DNA of 64,000 nt, taken from assembly GCA_001870995.2 (NCBI GenBank), contig MLAV02000003.1, positions 186,001 to 250,000 on the forward strand. Reading direction: 5' to 3'. The notes beneath the pieces are model-generated. The model was not told where the DNA came from, ran no database searches, and saw only the letters and a program-made list of their open reading frames with translations. Made by a program: the position numbers and the translations under genes. The stretch is from Chitinophaga sp. CB10 (GTDB lineage: Bacteria > Bacteroidota > Bacteroidia > Chitinophagales > Chitinophagaceae). Below, one piece after another: positions 52,388-59,569 of the stretch (the stretch's first letter is position 1; each line of letters starts with the position of its first letter).

Positions 52388-52726
52388 TTAAATGGTACTA
52401 CTGTTTTGTGTCAGCTGGTGAACGGCGTTGGCCAGTTCGTTCCAGGTGCTTTCCAATTCCTTATAGAAGACTTCTCCTTTTTCGGTCATGGAAAAATATT
52501 TGCGGGGAGGCCCGGAGCTGCTCTCTACCCAGCGGTATGTAAGCAATTCCGCGTTTTTGAGTCTTGTCAGCAATGGATATAAGGTGCCTTCCAGTATATC
52601 CAGTTTAGCTTCTTTCATCTTTTCTATTATATCAGATGGATAAGCTTCTCCCTGCTTGATAATGGACAAGATGCAAAACTCCAGCACGCCCTTTCTCATC
52701 TGTGATTGTGTGTTGTCGATGTTCAT
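52388..52726 (-). CDS. PadR family transcriptional regulator
   Basis: A 112-residue winged-helix regulator of the PadR type: MRKGVLEFCILSIIKQGEAYPSDIIEKMKEAKLDI (split at IIKQGE), LEGTLYPLLTRLKNAELLTY and SSSGPPRKYFSMTEKG are typical. It is 34 bp upstream of the pspC gene and very probably controls that unit, including its own gene. A good promoter lies just ahead. Confidence 0.93.
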   Translation of the reverse strand: MNIDNTQSQMRKGVLEFCILSIIKQGEAYPSDIIEKMKEAKLDILEGTLYPLLTRLKNAELLTYRWVESSSGPPRKYFSMTEKGEVFYKELESTWNELANAVHQLTQNSSTI

Positions 52727-52790
52727 GGCAAGTGAGCTTTTATTTTGTTAATGGTGGTTAGTTGTAACAGCTATTTTCAACTTTACGATA

Positions 52791-52820
52791 CAAACATACG
52801 ACTTTTACACTACTATGCAA
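52791..52820 (-). promoter_or_regulatory. Promoter of the padR-pspC operon
   Basis: On the minus strand TTG (52818-52820) is followed after 19 bp by TATGTTTG (52791-52798), matching TTG-N19-TAnnTTTG. Transcription would start about 60 nt before padR. Confidence 0.7.
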
Positions 52821-53034
52821 TACACAATACCATAGAAAACAAAATAACTTGCTATAAATATTACCCACATAAAATGGATAAATCCTTACTGGTATTCGAT
52901 TTACAGCCAAATATGCTATTTTATGTTAATCCGAAAAATTAGGATGAGCGGTAATATGATAGGGATGAAAATCTGTTAAAACGCTTTAACATTTTTTTAA
53001 TTAGCGGGTGATATTATTTCTCAACTAGCTAATT

Positions 53035-53042
53035 TACATTTG
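53035..53042 (+). promoter_or_regulatory. Possible -7 element of the small exported protein/SulP unit
   Basis: TACATTTG matches TAnnTTTG and gives a leader of about 70 nt. There is no TTG at the expected upstream distance. Confidence 0.4.
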
Positions 53043-53118
53043 TATCGGACGTAAACACATGTATTGACGACGCGATGGTTGCAAATTGTCATTAATTTCT
53101 TCCATTCAAGATTTCGAG

Positions 53119-53412
53119 ATGAAAAGGGTTATAGGTATATTTCTGCTGGCACTGATGGTGTCTCAATTCCTCCCGATAAAGGAGGTGGGAAAAATACTGT
53201 TCAATAACCAGATTGTCGAAGAACATCCGGTTGAAGGTGGCGACCATTTAAAACTCGCCAAGGAACTCAAGTTCTGCCATCATGCGGATGACCTCTTACG
53301 AGGGAATCCGTTACTCGAATTAACGCTCAATCGCTTCCTGTCCAACGAGGATATTCCAAGTAGTCCTTCCCAGGAGATACACTGCCCCCCTCCGAACGGC
53401 ATCTCTGCCTGA
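53119..53412 (+). CDS. Small exported or membrane-anchored protein of unknown function
   Basis: A 97-residue protein; the start is set at the ATG at 53119 (MKRVIGIFLLALMVSQFLP). It has one N-terminal hydrophobic segment, then PIKEVGKILFNNQIVEEHP, and a His/Cys-rich part (KFCHHADDLLRGN, HCPPPNGISA). The HH and Cys residues could bind metal, but this is only a guess. Similar small proteins with a PIKEVGKILxNxQ-like opening occur in this phylum without known roles. It precedes sulP by 258 bp. Confidence 0.65.
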   Translation: MKRVIGIFLLALMVSQFLPIKEVGKILFNNQIVEEHPVEGGDHLKLAKELKFCHHADDLLRGNPLLELTLNRFLSNEDIPSSPSQEIHCPPPNGISA

Positions 53413-53670
53413 TCTTAATACATAGTACAACATTACTGTACAAGCACGCTAACGTACAGTCCTAATCAATTAGTTTTTATTTAACGCTTATTTGTCGCTA
53501 CGCGGACAACCTGTGTCCATACCTGTACGGCGTTACCGTACCTGTGTGCATACCCGGGCGTTGTGTCCGTTCCATGTAGCTCATTATTCCTGTAGGTACA
53601 CTTCCACGGTTGCAGTACTGCGTGTGCTGCTATCCGGAAGCTCGATCCCTAAAGTGAAAAATCTAATGCC
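53413..53670 (+). other. 258-bp leader region rich in GTAC inverted repeats
   Basis: The stretch before sulP contains several GTAC-centred repeats that can pair, including CTGTAC/GTACAG (about 53433-53460) and GTACGG/CCGTAC (about 53526-53545). They could form a leader RNA structure or protein-binding sites that control sulP. No gene is visible. Confidence 0.4.
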
Positions 53671-55305
53671 ATGAACAAACAGACTTCCATCTTTTCGAAT
53701 ATAAAAGGCGACCTCTCCGCAGGTCTTGTGGTATTCCTTATTGCTGTACCGCTCTGCCTGGGTATAGCCCTGGCATCGGGCGCTCCCCTCTTTTCCGGTA
53801 TGATTGCCGGTATCATCGGCGGTATCGTGATCGGCTTTTTCAGTGGTTCCAATCTTAGTGTGAGCGGACCAGCAGCCGGTTTGACTGCCGTAGTACTGGC
53901 GGCCATTACGAAACTGGGGGCTTTTGACATCTTCCTGTTAAGTGTGGTGATTGCCGGCGCCATACAGCTGGCCTTCGGCCTGCTGAAAGCCGGAACCGTG
54001 GCCAACTACTTCCCGTCCAACGTGATCACGGGTATGCTGACGGCCATCGGTATCATCATTATCATGAAACAGCTGCCGTATGCTTTTGGATACGATAAAA
54101 GCAGTGAAAGCACCTATGAATTCATAGATGCGGAAAACACACTGTTTGCTGCCTTAAACCATATCAGCCTTGGGGCTACCATTATAACCATCGTTTCAAT
54201 TTTTATTATTCTGTATTGGAGCAAAGTACCCAAAGTCAGCGTCGTGCCGGCGCCACTGGTGGCCGTAATTGCAGGTATCCTGCTGAACATGGCCTTTTCC
54301 GGTAGCGCCGTGCTGGCATTGGGCGACAACCACCTGGTAAGATTGCCGGTACCGGAAAGTTTCAACGATTTTATCGCACAGTTTACTTTCCCGGATTTTT
54401 CCGCTATCACCAATAAGGAGGTATGGATCACCGCAGCAACTGTAGCAATTGTTGCATCCGTAGAAACCCTGCTGAACGTGGAAGCCACTGACAAGCTGGA
54501 CCCGCTGAAACGCCACACCTCTCCTAACCGGGAGCTGAAAGCCCAGGGTATCGGGAACATTGTGAGCGGTTTGATTGGCGGCCTGCCCATTACTTCAGTA
54601 ATTGTGCGCTCCAGCGCCAACATCAATGCCGGCGGCCGCACCAAGCTGTCCACCATGACGCACGGGGTATTACTGCTGGTATGTACCGCGCTGATTGCCC
54701 CTTTCCTGAATATGATCCCGCTGGCCACCCTCGCTGCAGTATTGCTGGTAACTGGTTATAAGCTCTGTAAGATTTCCATCTTCAGGGAAATGTTCAAAAA
54801 CGGTAAATACCAATGGGTGCCTTTCGTGGTAACCGTAGTGGCTATCGTATTTACTGACCTGCTGATCGGTATTGCCCTGGGTATGGCCGTAAGCGTGCTG
54901 GCTATCCTGCGCGGAAACATGAAAAGCTCTTACTATTTCAGAAAAGAGAAATACCAGTCCGGCGACAGCATCAGGCTCGAACTGGCGCAGGAAGTATCCT
55001 TCCTCAACAAAGCCAGCATCCTGCTCACCCTGGACCACCTGCCTGCCAATACCACTGTGATCATCGACGCCAATAAGACGGCCTATATCGATTACGATGT
55101 ATTGCAGACCATCAGGGAGTTCAAAGAGATCAAAGCGCCGCAGAAAAATATACATGTGGTACTGACAGGATTCAAGGAGGTGTACAAAATTCAGAACAGC
55201 CCTTCCCTGACCAGCGAACAACAGGCCCGCATTACTAACGGCCACGTACACACGATTGCGTCAGGTAATCATAACGACTTACTGAAGGAATTACAACTGA
55301 ACTAA
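53671..55305 (+). CDS. SulP family anion transporter (candidate bicarbonate transporter)
   Basis: A 544-residue SulP transporter. The membrane domain (about 15-430) starts with GDLSAGLVVFLIAVPLCLGIALASGAPLFSG (split at LIAVP), followed by SGPAAGLTAVVLAAI. A STAS-like domain follows (about 440-540, with VIIDANKTAYIDYDV). In bacteria many SulP proteins carry sulfate, but some carry bicarbonate. The next gene is a carbonic anhydrase, which points to bicarbonate uptake here. Confidence 0.88.
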   Translation: MNKQTSIFSNIKGDLSAGLVVFLIAVPLCLGIALASGAPLFSGMIAGIIGGIVIGFFSGSNLSVSGPAAGLTAVVLAAITKLGAFDIFLLSVVIAGAIQLAFGLLKAGTVANYFPSNVITGMLTAIGIIIIMKQLPYAFGYDKSSESTYEFIDAENTLFAALNHISLGATIITIVSIFIILYWSKVPKVSVVPAPLVAVIAGILLNMAFSGSAVLALGDNHLVRLPVPESFNDFIAQFTFPDFSAITNKEVWITAATVAIVASVETLLNVEATDKLDPLKRHTSPNRELKAQGIGNIVSGLIGGLPITSVIVRSSANINAGGRTKLSTMTHGVLLLVCTALIAPFLNMIPLATLAAVLLVTGYKLCKISIFREMFKNGKYQWVPFVVTVVAIVFTDLLIGIALGMAVSVLAILRGNMKSSYYFRKEKYQSGDSIRLELAQEVSFLNKASILLTLDHLPANTTVIIDANKTAYIDYDVLQTIREFKEIKAPQKNIHVVLTGFKEVYKIQNSPSLTSEQQARITNGHVHTIASGNHNDLLKELQLN

Positions 55306-55388
55306 AGATGCATAATGATGATAGGAGAAAACACGGAAGCCATGCCCTTCATCATTCATTATTAACTAACAGATTAAACGTGAAAAAA

Positions 55389-56060
55389 ATGAAAACACTC
55401 AATAAAGAAGCACAGGCAAAAATTACTCCGCAACAGGCACTGGAATTACTCAAAGCCGGTAACCTCCGTTTTGTGGAAAACCTGCGTATCAACCGTAACC
55501 TGCTGCAGATGATGAATGAAACTTCCAACGGCCAGTGGCCGATGGCGGCAATCGTAAGCTGCATGGACTCCCGCACATCCGCGGAGCTGATCTTCGATCA
55601 GGGCCTGGGCGATATCTTCAGTATCCGCCTGGCAGGTAACGTTATCTCTGAAAATGTGCTGGGCAGCCTGGAATATGCCTGCAAGGTAGCAGGCTCCAAA
55701 TTCATCGTAGTGCTGGGCCACACCAAATGCGGCGCTATCAAGGGCGCCTGCGATGCGGTGGAACTGGGTAACCTGACCGCTTTGCTGGGTAAAATCACCC
55801 CGGCAGTATTTGCCGTAAAGGACGTGAAGGGAGAAAGGAATTCCCACAACCCTGAATTCGTGGAAGCTGTTTCCAGGATTCACGTGGAGCGTTCCGTACA
55901 GGCTATCATGGAACAAAGCGTTATCCTGCGCGAAATGATCCTCAAAGGTGAAATCGGTATTATCGGTGCTTCCTATGATGTGGAAACCGGCCTGGTGAAC
56001 TTTATGGATCATACCCTGATCCTGGAAGGAAAACTTGAAAATGAAGCAGTAGCGGTATAA
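55389..56060 (+). CDS. Beta-class carbonic anhydrase
   Basis: A 223-residue beta-carbonic anhydrase. The start is set at 55389 (MKTLNKEAQAK), because an upstream in-frame ATG would give a poorly conserved extension. Zinc ligands and active-site residues are in SCMDSRTSAEL and GHTKCGAIKGAC. It interconverts CO2 and bicarbonate. It lies 83 bp after the SulP gene in the same direction, and a large hairpin follows. Confidence 0.93.
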   Translation: MKTLNKEAQAKITPQQALELLKAGNLRFVENLRINRNLLQMMNETSNGQWPMAAIVSCMDSRTSAELIFDQGLGDIFSIRLAGNVISENVLGSLEYACKVAGSKFIVVLGHTKCGAIKGACDAVELGNLTALLGKITPAVFAVKDVKGERNSHNPEFVEAVSRIHVERSVQAIMEQSVILREMILKGEIGIIGASYDVETGLVNFMDHTLILEGKLENEAVAV

Positions 56061-56105
56061 TCCACACTGCCTTTTATATCCAGGGAATGTCTGTGTTCAA
56101 ATAAG

Positions 56106-56187
56106 AAAGGAGGCGTTATTAACCGGTCCGGATAATCTTTTTAGGGGTGATTGTCCGGTAGGTTATTAACAGCCTCCTTTTCGTTTT
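56106..56187 (+). terminator. Long hairpin terminator after the carbonic anhydrase gene
   Basis: An approximately 75-bp inverted repeat (arms AAAGGAGGC.TTATTAACC..CCGGATAATC, with one mismatch and a G-U pair) ends in CCTTTTCGTTTTAT. It is much longer than usual terminators. It lies between the convergent carbonic anhydrase and aminotransferase genes. Confidence 0.8.
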
Positions 56188-56196
56188 ATAATCAGT

Positions 56197-57330
56197 TTAG
56201 ATCTTTGCCAAACGCGCTGCGGCAGCTTCCAGGGTTTCGTTCTTTTTTGCAAAGCAGAATCTTACCACATGGTCGTCCTTGCCGTTTTCATAAAAGGCGG
56301 ATACCGGAATAGCGGCCACGCCAAACTCGCGGGTAATGCGTGTGGCGAATGCTTTATCTCCTTCATCAGATATCCTGTCGTACTTCATCAGCTGGAAGTA
56401 GCTGCCCTGGCTGGGTAACGGCGTAAAACGCGTGTCGCGCATCAACGCCAGGAAGTAATCTCTTTTCTGTTGGTAGAACGCCGGTAATTCCAGGTAGTGG
56501 GCAGGCGTTTCCAAAAACCTGGCGAGCCCGTACTGCATCGGTGTATTGACTGAAAAGCAAAGATACTGGTGCACTTTCCTGTACTCCTGCATCAGATGCG
56601 GGGGCGCAATGCAATACCCCATTTTCCAGCCCGTGTTATGAAACACTTTGCCGAAGGAGAACGTCACGAAACTATTGCGGAAGATATTCGGATAACGCAG
56701 GATACTGTGGTGTAAGGCGCCGTCATAAACCAGGTGTTCATATACTTCGTCCGATAAAACAAGCAGGTCAAATTCAGCGACGAGTTTTTCCAGTTCGGCA
56801 ATATCGTTTTCCTGTAATATGCTGCCGGTAGGATTATGGGGCGTATTCACCATAATCATGCGGGTTTTAGGCGTGATCTTACGCCGTACCTCTTCCCAGT
56901 TGATGCGGTAATCCGGGAAGGAAAGCGGGATCAATACCGGCTTTCCGCCATTAACCAGCACGTTGGGAATATAGCTGTCGTACGCAGGTTCAAAGATGAT
57001 CACTTCATCACCCGGACGGATATACGCAGCAATAGCGGTGAAGATCGCGTAAGTGCCACCGGGAGTAATGGTAATCTCCGTTTCCGGATCTATCTTTTGC
57101 TGGTAGAGGCGTTCTACTTTCGCGGCAATGGCATTGCGCAGTTGCAGGAGGCCGGGCATGGGCGCATATTGGTTATGGCCCTGTTGCATGGCTTCGTTTA
57201 CAAATGCTTTCAGCTCCTCGCTGCAGTCAAAATCAGGAAACCCCTGTGAGAGGTTGATGGCTTTGTGTTCCGCGGCCAGGGCCGACATGACGGAAAAGAT
57301 GGTGGTGCCTACGTTGGGCAGCTTAGACAT
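56197..57330 (-). CDS. Methionine aminotransferase (PLP-dependent)
   Basis: A 377-residue class I/II aminotransferase. It matches bacterial methionine aminotransferases (YbdL/MtnE-like): SQGFPDFDCSEELK, YAPMPGLLQLRNAIAAK, NTPHNPTGS, and the PLP lysine in FSFGKVFHNTGWKMGY. It likely transaminates the methionine-salvage keto acid or other amino acids. It lies 9 bp after manC in one transcript. Confidence 0.88.
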   Translation of the reverse strand: MSKLPNVGTTIFSVMSALAAEHKAINLSQGFPDFDCSEELKAFVNEAMQQGHNQYAPMPGLLQLRNAIAAKVERLYQQKIDPETEITITPGGTYAIFTAIAAYIRPGDEVIIFEPAYDSYIPNVLVNGGKPVLIPLSFPDYRINWEEVRRKITPKTRMIMVNTPHNPTGSILQENDIAELEKLVAEFDLLVLSDEVYEHLVYDGALHHSILRYPNIFRNSFVTFSFGKVFHNTGWKMGYCIAPPHLMQEYRKVHQYLCFSVNTPMQYGLARFLETPAHYLELPAFYQQKRDYFLALMRDTRFTPLPSQGSYFQLMKYDRISDEGDKAFATRITREFGVAAIPVSAFYENGKDDHVVRFCFAKKNETLEAAAARLAKI

Positions 57331-57339
57331 AGTATGCGC

Positions 57340-58431
57340 TTATAAATACTTTTCGCCTTTGTTTCTTTTGATTTCTGCCACATATTCCTTGATCTGCTGC
57401 TCGTGATCCTTTTTAGCGATCAGCAACACATCCGGCGTATCGATCACGATCATTTCATCCAGGCCTTGCAGCAATACCAGCTTTTCGTTAGGGACCTTAA
57501 CCATACATTTGGTAGCGTCGATTACGACAACATTCTTTCCCTGTACGGCGTTGCCAAGGTAGTCCTTCTCAATATTCTCATAGGCGGAAGCCCATGTGCC
57601 GAGGTCGCTCCAGCCAAAGTTGGAAGGGATGACATATACGTTATCCGCTTTCTCCATGATACCGTAATCTATGGAGATGTTGGTGCATTGCGGATAAACT
57701 TTTTCTATGGCTTCTTTTTCTTCTGCGGTGTTGAGATAAGGGATACTTGCCTCAAAAAGTTCATCTATTTCAGGCAGGTATTTCTTAAATGCAGCGAGAA
57801 TGGTTTTTACATTCCAGAGAAAGATGCCGGCATTCCAGAGGAAATCCCCGCTTTGAATGAATGTTTTAGCCAGTTCCAGGTTAGGCTTTTCGGTGAAAGT
57901 TTTTACCTGGTACACATCGTCGGCCACCTGCTGCGGCTCGTACTGGATATAGCCGTAGCCGGTGTCAGGGCGGGTAGGCTTGATACCAAGCGTGAGCAGG
58001 GCGCTGTGCTTTTGCACAAACAGCAATGCGTTCAGGCAGGCGTTGGTAAAGGCCGTGGAATCCATGATCAGGTGATCAGCGGGCGCGCAGATGATATTGG
58101 CCTCGGGGTCCTGTTTATTTATTTTATGGGAGATATAGGCCACACAGGGTGCGGTATTCTTCCGGGAAGGCTCGCTTACAATATTGTCTACCGGCAGTTC
58201 AGGTAATTGCTCTGCTACTTTGCCGGTATATTGATGGTGCGTAACTACATAAATATTTCCTTTCGGAATAAATTGGGCAAACCGCTCATAAGTCCACTGC
58301 AACAGCGTTTTCCCCGTATTGAGGATGTCGAGGAACTGCTTGGGATTATCAGTGCGACTATGGGGCCAAAAACGACTTCCAATGCCACCTGCCATTATTG
58401 CCACGTAAAAGTGGCTGTTTAGTTGTGTCAT
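57340..58431 (-). CDS. manC: Mannose-1-phosphate guanylyltransferase
   Basis: A 363-residue nucleotidyltransferase with the motif AGGIGSRFWPHSRTDNPKQF (about 14-33) and the family segment FTEKPNLELAKTFIQSG. It makes GDP-mannose, a precursor for surface glycans. No fused isomerase domain is present, as the length shows. It is separated by only 1 bp from kdsD. Confidence 0.93.
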   Translation of the reverse strand: MTQLNSHFYVAIMAGGIGSRFWPHSRTDNPKQFLDILNTGKTLLQWTYERFAQFIPKGNIYVVTHHQYTGKVAEQLPELPVDNIVSEPSRKNTAPCVAYISHKINKQDPEANIICAPADHLIMDSTAFTNACLNALLFVQKHSALLTLGIKPTRPDTGYGYIQYEPQQVADDVYQVKTFTEKPNLELAKTFIQSGDFLWNAGIFLWNVKTILAAFKKYLPEIDELFEASIPYLNTAEEKEAIEKVYPQCTNISIDYGIMEKADNVYVIPSNFGWSDLGTWASAYENIEKDYLGNAVQGKNVVVIDATKCMVKVPNEKLVLLQGLDEMIVIDTPDVLLIAKKDHEQQIKEYVAEIKRNKGEKYL

Positions 58432-58432
58432 T

Positions 58433-59407
58433 TTATATAATTCCTTCTCTGATTAAATCATGTAAATGTATGATACCACAGTACCTGTCGCCATCCATGG
58501 CCAGCAGCTGGGTGATATCATGGTTGCGCATCATTTCCAGGGCGTTGATGGCCAGTTCATCCTGTTGAATGGTTTTAGGATTCCTGGACATAATATCCTG
58601 TGCGGTAACGGCTTCAGTGTGTACATTTTTCTCCAGCATTCTCCGCAAATCCCCATCGGTAATGATACCGCAGAGCTTTCCGTCGTTATCCAGCACGGCC
58701 GTTACGCCCAGCATTTTGGAAGAAATCTCTACTATCACATCTCTTAAAGAGCTGGTTAACAGCACCTTAGGCGCTTCGTGCAATTTGCACAGGTCCTGCA
58801 CCTTGAGATACAGTTTTTTTCCTAATGCTCCACCCGGGTGGAATTTGGCAAAATCAGAAGCGGTAAAACCGTGCCATTCGATCAGGCATACTGCCAGGGC
58901 ATCGCCCATGACCAGCTGTGCGGTAGTGCTGGTGGTAGGCGCCAGGTTATTGGGGCAGGCTTCCTGGGCAACGGTGGTATTCAGCACATAATCTGCTTCC
59001 GTAGCCAGGAAAGAACTGGTGTTGCCCACCATGGCAATCAATACGTTACCAAAATTTTTTACAAGCGGGACGAGTACTTTTATTTCGGCGGAAGTGCCGC
59101 TTTTGGAGATACAGAGTACGATATCCTCCTGGCGGATCATGCCAAGGTCCCCGTGAATGGCGTCCGCAGCGTGCATAAAGAGCGCCGGGGTGCCCGTCGA
59201 GTTGAGGGTTGCAACTATTTTTTGGCCAATAATTGCGCTTTTTCCGATACCTGTTACCACCAGGCGACCGGTGCAGTTGGCAATCAATTCCACCACCTTT
59301 TCAAAATCTGCATCTATAAACTGCTGCAAATCATTGATAGCTGATGCTTCCACTGCTATTGTGCGTTTGGCAACCTGACCTATATCTATAGTTAAATTCC
59401 TTTTCAT
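58433..59407 (-). CDS. kdsD: Arabinose-5-phosphate isomerase (KpsF/GutQ/KdsD type)
   Basis: A 324-residue isomerase. A SIS domain (about 40-175, with TGIGKSAIIGQKIVATLNSTGTPALF split at KIVATL) is followed by two CBS domains (about 210-324). HPGGALGKKL marks the family. It converts ribulose-5-phosphate to arabinose-5-phosphate, the first committed precursor of Kdo. It leads a three-gene unit with manC and the aminotransferase. Confidence 0.93.
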   Translation of the reverse strand: MKRNLTIDIGQVAKRTIAVEASAINDLQQFIDADFEKVVELIANCTGRLVVTGIGKSAIIGQKIVATLNSTGTPALFMHAADAIHGDLGMIRQEDIVLCISKSGTSAEIKVLVPLVKNFGNVLIAMVGNTSSFLATEADYVLNTTVAQEACPNNLAPTTSTTAQLVMGDALAVCLIEWHGFTASDFAKFHPGGALGKKLYLKVQDLCKLHEAPKVLLTSSLRDVIVEISSKMLGVTAVLDNDGKLCGIITDGDLRRMLEKNVHTEAVTAQDIMSRNPKTIQQDELAINALEMMRNHDITQLLAMDGDRYCGIIHLHDLIREGII

Positions 59408-59569
59408 GACGATTTACAAATTTATCATTTTTTACCCAGCGAGGGAACTCTACTTATTTAATATTGCCCGTCCGCACTTTTTTAAGTAACTTCGTGTCCC
59501 CTAAAAAACATATAAACTAAATTTGTCATTTGTTAGTTCTTTAGAGTTTACCGTATAAAATGAAATGCA

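Larger units (their letters stand above)
52727..53118. other. 392-bp AT-rich divergent region
   Basis: The gap holds the padR promoter on the minus strand and a possible promoter for the small exported protein on the plus strand. No coding frame, tRNA or strong hairpin is visible in the remainder, which is AT-rich. Confidence 0.6.

Noticed and set aside
59417..59424. TAAATTTG as the kdsD promoter
   Set aside because: It would leave a leader of only a few nucleotides and has no -33 partner.
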